From DATJXG01 sp035500455 (GTDB taxonomy: Bacteria > Acidobacteriota > Terriglobia > Terriglobales > Acidobacteriaceae): 24,641 bases of DNA. Below the pieces are notes generated by a model. That model saw nothing but the letters and a program-made list of their open reading frames with translations. It ran no database searches and had not been told where the DNA came from. A program made the translations under genes and the position numbers. Of the stretch, positions 1 to 6,603 are shown one piece after another (positions within the stretch are counted from its first letter, which is position 1; the number at the start of each line of letters is the position of its first letter). The DNA is taken from positions 1 to 24,641 of the forward strand of contig DATJXG010000031.1 in assembly GCA_035500455.1 (NCBI GenBank). The letters run 5' to 3'.

Positions 1-18
1 GAACACGAACTCCAGTTT

Positions 19-750
19 TTGCGGAACATGGCGAACGATTCCTCGGAGGAGGGCTCGTCCTCCCGGGGCTGGAAAGTTCTGTTGATTCTGCTGTTGTTCG
101 CGGGCGGGGGCTACGCGGGCTACCACTGGCTTTACGCGCCCCCCGCGGCACCGCCGGCGATGTACAAGGCGGAACCTGCGGAGCCGCCCGCAGCGGACGA
201 ACAGAATGCGGCGCCGGCTTCGCAGCCGTCTGCTTCCCCGCAGCCACAGTCCAAGCCGGAGGCCAGTAGCCAGAGCGGCGACAACCACGCGGGCTCCGAG
301 GCCAAGGCGCCGGTTAGCCAGCGTACAGGCGAAACTGCGGCGCAGCCCGAGCCGGCGTCCGAGCCTGCTCCGGGCACGCCAACCCACGTGGCGGTGCCTT
401 CGGGCGCTGGCGAAACTCCGCAACAGTCTGCCCCGGAAACCTCTCCCGCTCACGCCGTAGTTCCGCCGGCGTCCATCGACGGCGGGCAGCAGGAGTTGGC
501 AACCGCGGAACGCTATCTCTACGGCGGCGGCGGGGAGCAAAACAGCGGCGAGGCGGCGAAGTGGTTGTGGCTGGCGGTAGGCAAGCAGAATGGCCGAGCC
601 ATCCTGCTGCTGTCAGATCTCTACGCCAAGGGCGAGGGCGTGCCGCGCAACTGCGACCAGGCACGGTTGCTGCTGATGACCGCGGTCAGGAAGAAAGTTC
701 CCGATGCCGGCCTTGAATTGCGGCGTATCGAATCCAGCGGCTGCCAATAG
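19..750 (+). CDS. Membrane-anchored Sel1/TPR-like repeat protein (5' end may lie outside window)
   Basis: A short cytoplasmic N-terminus is followed by one hydrophobic segment at about residues 18-38. A long Pro/Ala/Ser/Glu-rich linker (about 40-155) comes next, then a C-terminal Sel1-like stretch (about 158-240) with helical repeats around AAKWLWLAV and LYAKGEGVPRNCDQA. The layout suggests a bitopic protein whose C-terminal repeats act outside the cytoplasmic membrane as a protein-interaction module; no enzymatic motif is visible. The start is uncertain. TTG at 19 and ATG at 28 are both possible, and the frame is open to base 1, so the gene may begin upstream and the N-terminus given may be internal. 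A hairpin follows the stop. The Sel1 assignment is from motif resemblance; the partner and pathway are unknown. Confidence 0.75.
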   Translation: MRNMANDSSEEGSSSRGWKVLLILLLFAGGGYAGYHWLYAPPAAPPAMYKAEPAEPPAADEQNAAPASQPSASPQPQSKPEASSQSGDNHAGSEAKAPVSQRTGETAAQPEPASEPAPGTPTHVAVPSGAGETPQQSAPETSPAHAVVPPASIDGGQQELATAERYLYGGGGEQNSGEAAKWLWLAVGKQNGRAILLLSDLYAKGEGVPRNCDQARLLLMTAVRKKVPDAGLELRRIESSGCQ

Positions 751-753
751 AAA

Positions 754-775
754 ACCTCGCGTAGCGGCGCGAGGT
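754..775 (+). terminator. Probable intrinsic terminator hairpin after the Sel1 gene
   Basis: CCTCGCG (755-761) pairs perfectly with CGCGAGG (768-774) around the 6-base loop TAGCGG, and a flanking A-T pair extends the stem to 8 bp. It starts 4 bases after the stop codon, is preceded by four A bases and followed by the short pyrimidine run TCTTC. There is no long U tract, so it may be a weak terminator. It separates the plus-strand gene from the convergent minus-strand LuxR genes. Confidence 0.5.
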
Positions 776-821
776 CTTCGAGGCTTATCGGGGGCTCGGC
801 GAATCAGGTTGGAAATTAGTT

Positions 822-1319
822 TCAGTCTCCGTTCACTACCCGTTGGGCATCCTCACCTTCCCAAGCTTCCTTCTGCTTAGGCAGCGACCGTACTTTCGCT
901 TCGGTGGGCTTCGTACCAGAGGGCCAGTTCGACACGGTTCCAGAGTCCGAGCTTGTCATAGATGACGCGGAGATAATTCTTGATGACGTGCTCGGTAGTA
1001 CCGATGGCTTCGGCAACTTCACTGTTTTTGAGTCCCTGGGCGACAAGCTCGATGACTCGCTGTTCACGTTCACTGGGGATTCCGCTGCTGTATTGTTCTC
1101 CTGTAAGCATTGCTGCCTCCGATATAAAAGTGTGGCTAGTTTCACGCGCTTGATCCCGCCGGTAATTCCGAAACGCAGGAACATGCGATTAAAGTGGGCC
1201 TTTACCGTCCGCCGGGCCATATTGAGCTGCTTCGCGATTTCGGCGTTGTCGCAACCCTGAAGAAGCAGTTCCGCTATTTGCTTCTCCCTCGGGCCTAGCC
1301 GGACATACGGATCGGTCAT
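822..1319 (-). CDS. LuxR/GerE-type HTH regulator, first of an overlapping pair
   Basis: Residues 5-65 form a LuxR/GerE-type helix-turn-helix: LGPREKQIAELLLQG, then NAEIAKQLNMARRTVKAHFNRM as scaffold and recognition helices. No receiver or ligand-binding domain is present, so this is a stand-alone DNA-binding protein. The ATG at 1319 is preferred over TTG at 1331 because GGGGGA lies about 6 bases upstream of it. The frame stays open for about 90 further codons to 822, but that second half is Ser/Pro/Lys-rich without a recognisable fold. It overlaps a second HTH gene in another frame, so the tail may be overprinted coding, a read-through tail or the result of a lost stop codon. The HTH call is strong; the biological C-terminus is uncertain. 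Target genes are unknown. Confidence 0.7.
   Translation of the reverse strand: MTDPYVRLGPREKQIAELLLQGCDNAEIAKQLNMARRTVKAHFNRMFLRFGITGGIKRVKLATLLYRRQQCLQENNTAAESPVNVNSESSSLSPRDSKTVKLPKPSVLPSTSSRIISASSMTSSDSGTVSNWPSGTKPTEAKVRSLPKQKEAWEGEDAQRVVNGD
877..1110 (-). CDS. LuxR/GerE-type HTH regulator nested out of frame in the preceding gene
   Basis: This 77-residue protein is almost entirely a GerE-type HTH: SEREQRVIELVAQGLKNSEV, then AEAIGTTEHVIKNYLRVIYD, then LGLWNRVELALWY. It resembles the output domain of NarL/FixJ response regulators without the receiver. The start is well supported by ATG at 1110 with GGAGG five bases upstream. The whole gene lies within the 3' half of the first HTH ORF on the same strand but in a different frame, so both would be read from one transcript. 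Two small HTH proteins made together could form a heterodimer or regulate each other; that is inference. Of the two overlapping frames, this one carries the recognisable domain in 877-1110. Confidence 0.8.
   Translation of the reverse strand: MLTGEQYSSGIPSEREQRVIELVAQGLKNSEVAEAIGTTEHVIKNYLRVIYDKLGLWNRVELALWYEAHRSESTVAA
1116..1120 (-). promoter_or_regulatory. Shine-Dalgarno site for the nested HTH gene
   Basis: CCTCC on the plus strand reads GGAGG on the minus strand, 5 bases before the ATG at 1110. It lies inside the coding frame of the first HTH gene and shows that the nested frame has its own initiation site rather than being only a frameshift continuation. Confidence 0.65.
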
Positions 1320-1331
1320 GTAATCCCCCAA

Positions 1332-2031
1332 TTGCTGATTTTTGTTCGGAGGGTTGAGCCGCTACTGCGGCTTGCACAGCCTGGGATCGTGCTACCCCAA
1401 ACTGCTTGCCTTCAACCCTTTTTGGTGATTCTCCCGAAATTCATAGCATTCGACCTGCCATGCTGTTCCACCGCTTTCGGGAACCACCGCGGCATTTCCA
1501 CAGGGAGGGCTTTCGTACTAGAGGTACAGCAACCTTTAGACCACAAATGGCCGTGGCCGAAAGGAAGTGAAGGGTTGCGGGAGTTTCGAGGCGCGGGGAG
1601 CCAAGCGGAGGGGTGGCGGAAGCCACACAAAACAAAGCCCGCAGGTAATCCGGGCCCCGTGACTTGACTAGAAAGATAATAGCCCTAGGTAGAACACTGT
1701 ATTCGCTGCAATACCGGCTGTGGATTCAACTCCTTGTGTTTATTCCACTTGCCGGTTTCCCGATTTTGATTTCTAAGGTAAATGCCCTATGGCAAAACTC
1801 CTGCGCAAATTGGCCGGAACATGAACTAATTACACTTCCATCATCCCCCGCTTTGGCCCGGACTGGCTTCGGAGGGGGAGGATTACGGTTTATCAGTCAG
1901 GTGCGGTGCGGAGATTTGACTACTTCCGGAGGGTATTCGTTGGTGGGTGAGCGGAAATGTTTTGCACTATAGTTCATCGGGAGGGCAGTAGAGTTCCCTC
2001 GTACCCCCACGAAAGGGGGATACGGACTTCG
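1332..2031. other. About 700 bp without a convincing gene; small hairpins only
   Basis: No frame here shows a recognisable protein family, and the open frames present lack domain-like composition. Two adjacent hairpins are visible: GTGGC/GCCAC with a GGAA loop at 1613-1626, and GCCCG/CGGGC at 1637-1655. A third, CCCCC/GGGGG with an ACGAAA loop, is near 2004-2019. The stretch around 1660-1850 looks more AT-rich than the flanks. It may hold the promoter and leader of the minus-strand HTH pair at one end and of the glycosyltransferase at the other, a structured RNA, or decayed sequence. I could not match it to a known riboswitch or tRNA. Confidence 0.4.
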
Positions 2032-2118
2032 ATGGAAATCGCCCCCGGCAGGACGCCGCGCGAGATGCAAACTATTGCAGAAATGGCCGATCTCGAAGAC
2101 TATAGCGGGCACGCATGA
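2032..2118 (+). CDS. Possible 28-residue ORF overlapping the glycosyltransferase start
   Basis: An ATG at 2032 opens 28 codons rich in Met, Glu and Ala (containing REMQTIAEMADLEDY). They end at a TGA sharing the ATGA overlap with the glycosyltransferase ATG at 2115. Such an overlap is typical of translationally coupled genes, and the downstream gene lacks a good ribosome-binding site of its own. The purine run AGGGGGA sits about 12 bases before the small ATG, which is rather far. It could be a coupling leader or chance; I do not recognise the peptide. Confidence 0.22.
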   Translation: MEIAPGRTPREMQTIAEMADLEDYSGHA

Positions 2119-2879
2119 AGATATCGGTGGTCATGCCGCTGTACAACGAGCGCAGCACGCTGCAGCCGGTGATCGAGCGTGTGCTGGCTGCGCCCTTCGA
2201 GCTGGAGTTGTTGTGCGTGGATGACGGCTCGACCGATGGATCGCGGGAAGTTCTTGAGGAACTGGCACAGGGGCACGTTCAGGTGCGGGCTTTCTTTCAA
2301 CCTCGGAACCTGGGTAAGGGAGCGGCTTTGCGGCGAGGAATTCAGGAGGCGACCGGGGATTTTGTGATCATTCAGGATGCCGACCTGGAATATGATCCGG
2401 CTGACTATCCGGTGTTGCTGGATCCTTTGATCCAGGGCAAAGCCGACGTAGTGTACGGATCGCGTTTTCTGGGCGGGCGGCCGCATCGCGTGCTTTACTT
2501 CTGGCACTCGGTGGGCAACCGGATTTTGACGCTGATTTCGAATTGCCTCACCGATATCAACCTCACCGACATGGAAACCTGCTACAAGGCCTTCCGCCGC
2601 GAGGTGCTTCAATCGATCAAGCTGCAAGAAGACCGCTTCGGCTTCGAGCCGGAGATTACCGTGAAAATCGCCAAGCGCCGCCTGCGGATTTATGAAGTCG
2701 GTGTTGGCTACTGGGGCCGCACCTACGAAGAAGGCAAGAAGATCAGCTGGAAAGACGGCGCGCGGGCTCTGTGGTGCCTGCTGAAATACTCAGTGACGGA
2801 GCCGGTCGCGGCCGCGGCGCCAGTCGAGGCGTCGAGCACAGCGCCCGGCGATCTCCCGCAACCCGCCAACCGCCGGTAA
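2115..2879 (+). CDS. Family 2 glycosyltransferase (dolichyl-phosphate mannose synthase-like)
   Basis: A GT-A fold glycosyltransferase of 254 residues. It opens with ISVVMPLYNE. The nucleotide-binding DDGSTDGS is at about 36-43, the metal-binding DAD at 88-90, and METCYKAF and RFGFEPEIT lie in the acceptor half. This pattern matches DPM1/polyprenyl-phosphate glycosyltransferases, which move a sugar from a nucleotide donor to a lipid phosphate on the cytoplasmic face of the membrane. No transmembrane segment is seen, so it would associate peripherally. The last 30 residues are Ala/Pro-rich and probably disordered. No sugar-pathway genes lie beside it, so donor and acceptor cannot be deduced. 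A repeat block starts directly after its stop. Confidence 0.9.
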   Translation: MKISVVMPLYNERSTLQPVIERVLAAPFELELLCVDDGSTDGSREVLEELAQGHVQVRAFFQPRNLGKGAALRRGIQEATGDFVIIQDADLEYDPADYPVLLDPLIQGKADVVYGSRFLGGRPHRVLYFWHSVGNRILTLISNCLTDINLTDMETCYKAFRREVLQSIKLQEDRFGFEPEITVKIAKRRLRIYEVGVGYWGRTYEEGKKISWKDGARALWCLLKYSVTEPVAAAAPVEASSTAPGDLPQPANRR

Positions 2880-2888
2880 CTTTTCTTC

Positions 2889-3100
2889 GTGAACCTTCGT
2901 GTAACCTTCGTGTCCTTTGTGGTTTCGCTCTTTGGCCGTTGGGAGCTGCACGCATTCAACGCATCACCACAAAGGACACGAAGGGTACACGAAGGTTCAC
3001 TAAGGAAGACCTATTTCCCGTCGGGGTTGGGAGCTGCACGCATTCAACGCATCACCACAAAGGACACGAAGGGTGCACGAAGGTTCACTAAGGAAAACCT
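2889..3100. repeat. Inverted plus tandem repeat block between glycosyltransferase and GxxExxY gene
   Basis: A 35-base arm at 2889-2923 is the reverse complement of 2966-3000 with a single mismatch. The right arm is then repeated at 3054-3088 as part of an 88-bp tandem unit (2939-3026 and from 3027). The copies are nearly identical over about 73 bases, with two substitutions. The core is built of short CACGAAGG and ACAAAGGACACGAAGG words. The block ends at the stop codon of the minus-strand GxxExxY gene and starts 9 bases after the glycosyltransferase stop, so transcripts from both sides would carry the hairpin. It may act as a bidirectional terminator as well as a dispersed repeat. Confidence 0.85.
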
Positions 3101-3511
3101 CTATTTCCAGTTGGTGCCGTTTACGAAGCGGCGGATGCCGTCTTTGAGGTGCACCACGTTGAAGTTGATCAGCAGGCCCAGGGATTTGCCGCTTAGCTTC
3201 AAATAGGAAAGAAGCTGCGCCTGGTGGACCGGGCAGATGGCTTCTACCGATTTGATCTCGACGATCACCAGGTCTTCCACCAGCAAGTCGATCCGATAAC
3301 CGATCTCCAGTTGTACTCCGTGATAAACGACCGGCAGGCCGATCTGCGCTGCCGCGCGGAAACCGTCTTCGTATAGCTGCTGGCGCAGGCAGGTGGTATA
3401 GGTGCTCTCCAGCAGTCCCGCGCCCAGTTCGGTGTGGACCCTCATGGCAGCAGTAACGACCGCATGACTGACGTGATGGGCTGTAAGCCGGTGGATGGAT
3501 GCAGTAACCAT
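3101..3511 (-). CDS. GxxExxY family protein, PD-(D/E)XK nuclease-like
   Basis: The family motif is present as GLLESTY (residues 32-38). It is followed by a PD-(D/E)XK-like core: D75 in YRIDLLVED and E85-I-K87 in VIVEIKSVEAI, then HQAQLLSYLKLSGKSLG and LLINFNV near the C-terminus. Length is 136 residues, usual for the family. ATG at 3511 was chosen over ATG at 3568 because AAGGAG lies about 6 bases upstream of it and the shorter form matches family length. The biochemical role of GxxExxY proteins is not established; the fold suggests nucleic-acid cleavage or binding. The stop codon abuts a repeat array of CACGAAGG words. I recall related genes elsewhere being next to similar repeats, but could not check this. 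It is divergent from the sulfate genes and probably not functionally tied to them. Confidence 0.85.
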   Translation of the reverse strand: MVTASIHRLTAHHVSHAVVTAAMRVHTELGAGLLESTYTTCLRQQLYEDGFRAAAQIGLPVVYHGVQLEIGYRIDLLVEDLVIVEIKSVEAICPVHQAQLLSYLKLSGKSLGLLINFNVVHLKDGIRRFVNGTNWK

Positions 3512-3870
3512 GCCTGCTCCTTGAAAGGAACCAGTTTCGTACAGGGGCGGTGAATCGGGCGATGGCATCCATCACAAGAGAATGTTTATGCATCACAATC
3601 GGTGCGATTTGCGTTGGGGGGTGTGATGAAAGCAACAGATTCATCTGAAAAAACCGCTGAAATCCGAGGCAACCAGGGGGGAGCGGGAGCACTCGAAGGA
3701 AAGAACGCACACTCGAGGTGGCGCGTCCGGCATTGCTTTCGGTACAATGGCCTTCTCATGAAACCCAGTCCGCGATGTTAGCTTTTTGCGCACCCGCCGC
3801 ATCTCAGTAGGCGTTCTTCGAGCTGAAAAATAGCTGCACGTCTGGAAAATACCCTCTGGAGGACTACGCG
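3512..3870 (+). promoter_or_regulatory. Divergent upstream region of the sulfate cluster with possible -10 and two tiny ORFs
   Basis: This 359-bp gap must hold promoters for the GxxExxY gene and the Sat-CysC gene. TACAAT at 3743-3748 resembles a -10 box, but no good -35 is visible. Just after it come two overlapping short ORFs: MKPSPRC at 3758-3781 and MLAFCAPAASQ at 3775-3810. Each has one Cys codon. A GGAGGA ribosome-binding site at 3858-3863 lies 7 bases before the TTG start of Sat-CysC. Cysteine-responsive leader peptides are known upstream of sulfur genes in some bacteria, but a single Cys codon is weak evidence. I saw no SAM riboswitch. Confidence 0.3.
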
Positions 3871-5616
3871 TTGACGGTTTTGACAAGCCATCTTATTTCC
3901 CCCCATGGCGGAGAACTGGTGCAGCTCATTGCCGCACCGGAAAAGTCCGCAGACCTAAAGGCGCACTCCCGCGAGTGGCCTTCCTGGGACCTTACGCCGC
4001 GCCAGATTTGCGATCTGGAACTGCTGCTGAGCGGCGGCTTTTCGCCTTTGCGCGGCTTTATGGCTAAGGCCGACTACGAAGGCGTGTGTTGCAAGATGCG
4101 GCTGGCGAGCGGCGCCTTGTGGCCGATTCCGATCACTTTGGATGTGAAGGAAGAGTTCGCCAAGTCGCTGAAGCCGGGCAGCAGCACGGTGGCGCTGCGC
4201 GATGCCGAGGGAGTGATGCTGGCGGTCCTGCACGTGGAAGATGTATGGCAGCCGGACCGGCAAGCGGAAGCGCAAGCGGTTTTCGGCACGACCAGCACCG
4301 CCCATCCTGGAGTTGACTATCTGCTGAATAAGGGGAATTCGTGGTACGTGGGCGGGCGCGTGGAAGGCGTACAGGCGCCGGCGCATTATGACTTCCGCAG
4401 TTTGCGGCTTACTCCGGCTGAGTTACGCGCCGAGTTTGCCCGCCTGGGCTGGCGGCACGTGGTGGCTTTTCAGACGCGCAATCCCATGCATCGCGCGCAC
4501 CAGGAATTGACTTTCCGCGCGGCCAAGACGGTGGAAGCGAATCTTCTGCTGCATCCTTCTGTCGGGATGACCAAGCCGGGCGACGTCGATTACTTCACGC
4601 GGGTGCGTTGTTATCAGCTGCTTCTGTCGAAATATCCGCAGGGCACGGTGAAGCTCTCGCTGCTGCCTTTGGCGATGCGCATGGGCGGGCCGAAGGAGGC
4701 GATCTGGCACGCCATCATCCGCAAGAACCACGGCTGCACCCACATGATTGTCGGCCGTGACCACGCCGGCCCGGGCAACGATCGCGATGGCAAGCCGTTC
4801 TACGGTCCTTACGACGCCCAGGAATTGTTCAGAAAGCATCAAGCCGACGTGGGCGTGACCATGGTGCCTTTCAGCATGATGGTTTATCTGGAAGATCAGG
4901 ACCGCTACGTGCCGGACAACGAAGTGTCCCAGGGCTCGCGGGTGCTGAACATCTCCGGCACGCAGTTGCGGCAGCGGTTGAACGAAGGGCGCGAGATTCC
5001 CGCGTGGTTCACCTATCCCGAGGTAGTGAAGGAACTGCGCCGCAGCTATCCGCCGCGGCACAAGCAGGGGGTAACCATCTTCTTCACTGGCCTTTCGGGG
5101 TCGGGCAAGTCCACGATAGCGAATGTGCTGCTGACGAAGTTTCTGGAGGTCGGCGGGCGGCCGGTGACAATTCTGGATGGCGACATCGTGCGCAAACATC
5201 TTTCTTCGGAACTCGGATTCTCCAAGGAACACCGCGATATCAATATCCGGCGGATCGGCTTTGTGGCGTCGGAGATCACGAAGAACGGCGGCATCGCGAT
5301 CTGCGCGCCGATCGCGCCTTACGACGCGGTACGCAAAGCGGTGCGGTCGATGATTGAGCCGGTGGGCGGCTTCATTCTTGTGCATGTGGCGACGCCTTTG
5401 GAGATCTGCGAGGGACGCGACCGCAAGGGGCTCTACGCCAAGGCGCGCGCGGGAATTGTGAAGGAGTTCACGGGAATCTCCGACCCCTATGAGGTCCCGC
5501 AGGATTCGGAAGTGATCATTGACACCACCGACCTGAGCCCGGAAGAGGCGGCGCAGCAGATCATTCTGCATCTGGAGCGGGAGGGATTCATCGGCGCTAA
5601 CGGGAGCGCAGCGTAG
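3871..5616 (+). CDS. sat-cysC: Bifunctional sulfate adenylyltransferase / adenylylsulfate kinase
   Basis: A 581-residue fusion. The N-terminal ATP sulfurylase part (about 1-395) has QTRNPMHRAH at 201-210 and GRDHAGPG at 295-302, the ATP-binding and catalytic motifs that convert sulfate and ATP to APS and pyrophosphate. The C-terminal APS kinase (about 400-578) has the Walker A loop GLSGSGKST at 407-415, DGDIVR at 436-441, and the DPYE and RKGLYAKAR segments; it phosphorylates APS to PAPS. Both halves look catalytically intact, unlike fungal fusions whose kinase-like domain is regulatory. It acts in the cytoplasm in sulfate activation. The TTG start is supported by GGAGGA 7 bases upstream. TauE-like and CysQ-like genes follow on the same strand. 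No PAPS or APS reductase is in the window. Confidence 0.95.
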   Translation: MTVLTSHLISPHGGELVQLIAAPEKSADLKAHSREWPSWDLTPRQICDLELLLSGGFSPLRGFMAKADYEGVCCKMRLASGALWPIPITLDVKEEFAKSLKPGSSTVALRDAEGVMLAVLHVEDVWQPDRQAEAQAVFGTTSTAHPGVDYLLNKGNSWYVGGRVEGVQAPAHYDFRSLRLTPAELRAEFARLGWRHVVAFQTRNPMHRAHQELTFRAAKTVEANLLLHPSVGMTKPGDVDYFTRVRCYQLLLSKYPQGTVKLSLLPLAMRMGGPKEAIWHAIIRKNHGCTHMIVGRDHAGPGNDRDGKPFYGPYDAQELFRKHQADVGVTMVPFSMMVYLEDQDRYVPDNEVSQGSRVLNISGTQLRQRLNEGREIPAWFTYPEVVKELRRSYPPRHKQGVTIFFTGLSGSGKSTIANVLLTKFLEVGGRPVTILDGDIVRKHLSSELGFSKEHRDINIRRIGFVASEITKNGGIAICAPIAPYDAVRKAVRSMIEPVGGFILVHVATPLEICEGRDRKGLYAKARAGIVKEFTGISDPYEVPQDSEVIIDTTDLSPEEAAQQIILHLEREGFIGANGSAA

Positions 5617-5620
5617 AAAA

Positions 5621-5736
5621 ATTCTCTGCGCGCTCGGCGGCCGTTTCTTGGTGTCCTCGGCGTTTCAGGGTTTTGCTGAAGGCAAGACAAAGTCTTAAGA
5701 CGCCGAGGACGTGCAGAACTGCCGCAGAGAACGCGG
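5621..5736. repeat. Imperfect inverted repeat between sat-cysC and tauE-like gene
   Basis: The left arm near 5621-5668 (TTCTCTGCG, then GTCCTCGGCGT) is matched in reverse complement near 5693-5736 (ACGCCGAGGAC, then CGCAGAGAA). The outer and inner words agree while the middle has diverged. It shares its CGCCGAGGAC/CGCAGAGAA vocabulary with the repeat at 14776-14888. It may weaken transcription from sat-cysC into the transporter gene. Confidence 0.65.
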
Positions 5737-5774
5737 AAAAAAACCGTCGGTGCGCTTTTTGATGTCCTTTTGCG

Positions 5775-6542
5775 ATGGACGTTTTATTCAAAGTCGGCAT
5801 TGGCTTGTTCGTAGGCACGCTCATCGGGATGACCGGCCTGGGCGGTGGAGTGCTGCTGCTGCCGATATTGATCTTTGGCTTAAACGTGCCGCCGATCATT
5901 GCCGTGGGCACGGATGCGGTATTCAACTTCGTCACCAAGATTGGCTCCGGATGGATGCACCTGCGCAGCGGGACGGTGCGGCGCGCCGTCGTGCTGGCGC
6001 TGGCTGTGGGCAGCGTTCCCGGCTCGATCCTGGGAGTGACCTACCTGGTCCATCTTCGGCACGTTTACGGCGCGGGAGTAAACAGGTTTATCACCCTGGC
6101 TGTGGGCGTACTGCTGGTGTGCGTCCCGCTGCTGCTTTTCTTTCAGAGCCAGATCGAAGAGCACGTATCCAACCGCCCGCCGACAATGAAGTCCTTCGCC
6201 GGCATGTGGATCATCGGGCTGCTGGCGGGTTTTCTGGTGGGCATGACTTCGGTGGGTTCCGGGAGCATCATCATGATGCTGCTCTTGCTGTTTTACAGCT
6301 ATCCGCCGAAAGTCATGGTGGGCACCGACATCGTGCATGCGGTGATACTCACCGGCGTCGCCAGCCTGATGCACTACCGGGCGGGGAATGTGGATTTCGG
6401 CCTGGTAATTCCGCTGCTGATCGGATCGATCCCGGGTGGATTGCTGGGCTCGTACCTGAGTACACGCGTGCCCGTACCCTGGCTGCGCCGCATGCTATGC
6501 GCGTTGCTGCTGGCCACAGGACTGCGGATGCTGTGGGCTTAG
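5775..6542 (+). CDS. TauE/SafE family sulfite/sulfonate-type membrane transporter
   Basis: This 255-residue, strongly hydrophobic protein has about eight predicted membrane segments. It carries the two glycine-rich family signatures that begin each half: GTLIGMTGLGGGVLLLPIL near residue 15, and LVGMTSVGSGSIIMMLLLLF near residue 155. TauE/SafE proteins export or import sulfite, sulfoacetate or related anions across the inner membrane. Placement between Sat-CysC and a CysQ-type phosphatase suggests an inorganic sulfur anion here, but substrate and direction cannot be read from sequence. The ATG at 5775 has no clear ribosome-binding site. An inverted repeat separates it from sat-cysC, so it may have its own promoter. 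Confidence 0.88.
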   Translation: MDVLFKVGIGLFVGTLIGMTGLGGGVLLLPILIFGLNVPPIIAVGTDAVFNFVTKIGSGWMHLRSGTVRRAVVLALAVGSVPGSILGVTYLVHLRHVYGAGVNRFITLAVGVLLVCVPLLLFFQSQIEEHVSNRPPTMKSFAGMWIIGLLAGFLVGMTSVGSGSIIMMLLLLFYSYPPKVMVGTDIVHAVILTGVASLMHYRAGNVDFGLVIPLLIGSIPGGLLGSYLSTRVPVPWLRRMLCALLLATGLRMLWA

Positions 6543-6603
6543 GATTGGCCGTTCCCGCGCTTCTACATCGCAGAGTTCGCTGAGGACGTAGAGTTTACCG
6601 ATC

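Noticed and set aside
1332..1972. Plus-strand open frames in the gap after the HTH pair
   Set aside because: No recognisable domain, poor start contexts and unnatural composition.
2939..3108. Direct repeats considered as a CRISPR array
   Set aside because: Only two units of 88 bp with near-identical sequence throughout, no spacers and no cas genes.
3000..3710. Minus-strand frame overlapping the GxxExxY gene
   Set aside because: Out-of-frame shadow; the GxxExxY frame has the motifs and a ribosome-binding site.
3512..3870. SAM or other sulfur riboswitch upstream of sat-cysC
   Set aside because: I could not find the conserved core of any known class in the region.
4423..5571. Long open frame antisense to sat-cysC
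   Set aside because: Lies wholly opposite a well-supported enzyme gene; His/Arg-rich with no family resemblance.
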